Assembly: GCA_021846725.1 (NCBI GenBank)
Contig: JAJZWK010000012.1
Location: 1-22,933, forward strand
Direction: 5' to 3'
Length of the DNA: 22,933 bases
From: Actinomycetes bacterium
Lineage (GTDB): Bacteria > Actinomycetota > Acidimicrobiia > Acidimicrobiales > JAMCPL01
Both the position numbers and the translations under genes were made by a program. Below, one piece after another: positions 21,984 to 22,933 of the stretch (its first letter is position 1; each line of letters starts with the position of its first letter). The notes below the pieces were generated by a model. It ran no database searches. It had not been told where the DNA came from and saw only the letters and a list, made by a program, of their open reading frames with translations.

Positions 21984-22933
21984 CCGCCCTGCGGATCACT
22001 CTCTGACAGGGCAACTACTGAGGAAGCTTTGATGTTATGATGAGAGAACACCCTGGAAGCAGATAAAATAGCTGCAAGTACCATAAGTCCGGCAGAAGCA
22101 TAAAAAGCCGAATGTATCCCGTTGTTAAACGGACCCTTGACTGAGCTCACCAGGTGAGTAGTCCCCACAAAGATAGCAAATGCCAACTTCCTCGGAATCG
22201 TTCTCGCCGCTACCAGGATGGCCATCGAAAAAGAAAAGACCATTCCTACATTGGAGAAAGTCCTCAACATTCCTGAAGATATTCCAAACACCTCAGAGGT
22301 AGATGCCTTCATGACTGCCGAGTTATTGCCCGGGAAGAATGTCGAACCACCTATGCCGTTTATGATGCTGGACAATACCACTACCCATAGTCCTACGTCC
22401 GTACCCAAATGGGCATAGAGGATAAGAGCAACCACCTGTATCGCCAGCCCAGCAGTAGCAGGAAAGACAGGGCTTGTCCTATCAGCCAGTCTGCCAGCAA
22501 AAGGTCCAACAAAACCACCAAGAACGTAACCAGGGACAAGCAAGAGTGAGGCATCCAAGGGACTCAATCCCCGAACGCCCTGCAAGTACATAATCAATAG
22601 AAATAACACGGCGTAATTTCCAGCAGCTTGAATTAGTGCCGCAAAGAGGGAAGGAGTCATGGTGGGTATCTTGAAGATAGCAAGCTTTACGACAGGGTCA
22701 TGTACATGAGCCTGTGATATTAAAAAGATGCCAAGTAATACCAATCCCACCAAGAAAAATAAACCAATAGCCAGATTGAACGACTCGCTGGTCAGCTTGG
22801 TCATTCCCCAAAGTAAGCTGAACAATCCTCCTGCAAGTAATAGCATACCTATCCAATCGATCTTTCTACTGATTCGCTCTGTCCGCTCGACCAATACACG
22901 TCCAGCAGCCATCAGTGCCAATATGCCGATGGG
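21881..22933 (-). CDS. MFS transporter, EmrB/QacA type (5' end outside the window)
   Basis: Drug:proton antiporter-like protein of the 14-helix MFS group, shown by the frame running off the window edge at PIGILALMAAGRVLVE. This block ends the first half of such proteins. About 350 residues are visible: eight or so helices, including LSPLDASLLLVPGYVLGGFV followed by GPFAGRLADR, the counterpart of the motif A loop in the second half, and GIGGSTFFPGNNSAVMK. The last 40 residues or so after the final helix (SASRVFSHHN) are a Gly/Val/Gln/Asp/Ser-rich low-complexity tail, encoded by repeats that continue past the stop. The start codon is not in the window. Export of a drug or metabolite is the family role; no substrate can be named. 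Confidence 0.88.
   Translation of the reverse strand, partial: PIGILALMAAGRVLVERTERISRKIDWIGMLLLAGGLFSLLWGMTKLTSESFNLAIGLFFLVGLVLLGIFLISQAHVHDPVVKLAIFKIPTMTPSLFAALIQAAGNYAVLFLLIMYLQGVRGLSPLDASLLLVPGYVLGGFVGPFAGRLADRTSPVFPATAGLAIQVVALILYAHLGTDVGLWVVVLSSIINGIGGSTFFPGNNSAVMKASTSEVFGISSGMLRTFSNVGMVFSFSMAILVAARTIPRKLAFAIFVGTTHLVSSVKGPFNNGIHSAFYASAGLMVLAAILSASRVFSHHNIKASSVVALSESDPQGGMVQDSVAPGSTVDGSGVQGCQGVQGGGVDGSFV

Noticed and set aside
1..22933. tRNA or rRNA genes
   Set aside because: No T-loop (GGTTCRANTCC-like) with matching acceptor stem was found by eye in any gap, and the one GGTTCAA seen (about 12668) is inside glyA.

Overview
The window looks like a chromosomal segment of an actinobacterium with fairly balanced base composition. 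The evidence is the actinobacterial type of phosphoserine aminotransferase, a mycobacterial-type thiolase-like protein, the wecA-atpI-atpB order seen in mycobacteria, and many leaderless-looking starts (a -10 hexamer 6-7 nt before the start codon). Acidimicrobiia would fit the moderate GC, but this is a guess. No rRNA, tRNA, CRISPR array, transposase or phage gene was seen.

Layout. 1-1851: a possible gene end at the very edge, a MarR regulator (-) with a repeated operator-like site, then almost 1 kb without a convincing gene. 1852-4257: an MMPL/RND exporter (+). 4500-7071: serC (-) and an aspartate-type aminotransferase (+), diverging from a promoter region dense in palindromes. 7403-8917: a Baeyer-Villiger-type flavin monooxygenase (-) with a strong promoter overlapped by a 9+9 bp operator. 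9307-14156: an operon on the minus strand, rpiB-glyA fusion > wecA > atpZ-like > atpI > atpB, which stops after atpB; atpE and the F1 genes do not follow. 14200-14390: a seven-base-period minisatellite. 14476-17501: a thiolase-like protein and an APC permease (+). 17672-19705: a nitrite/sulfite reductase (-). 20037-21787: an ABC-2 exporter pair (+). 21881-22933: an MFS exporter (-), cut by the window edge.

Functionally the window mixes central metabolism (serine/one-carbon: serC, glyA; aspartate; siroheme-dependent N or S reduction), energy and envelope functions (F0 subunit a, assembly factors, WecA) and export (MMPL, ABC-2, MFS).

The most unusual property is repeat-driven low complexity. 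Four unrelated proteins (WecA, AtpZ-like, the reductase, the MFS exporter) carry low-complexity tails at one terminus. The WecA and AtpZ tails are contiguous in the DNA, and the minisatellite upstream of the thiolase-like gene holds ten copies of GGAGGTG, the Shine-Dalgarno core. All calls were made by eye; no database search was run.
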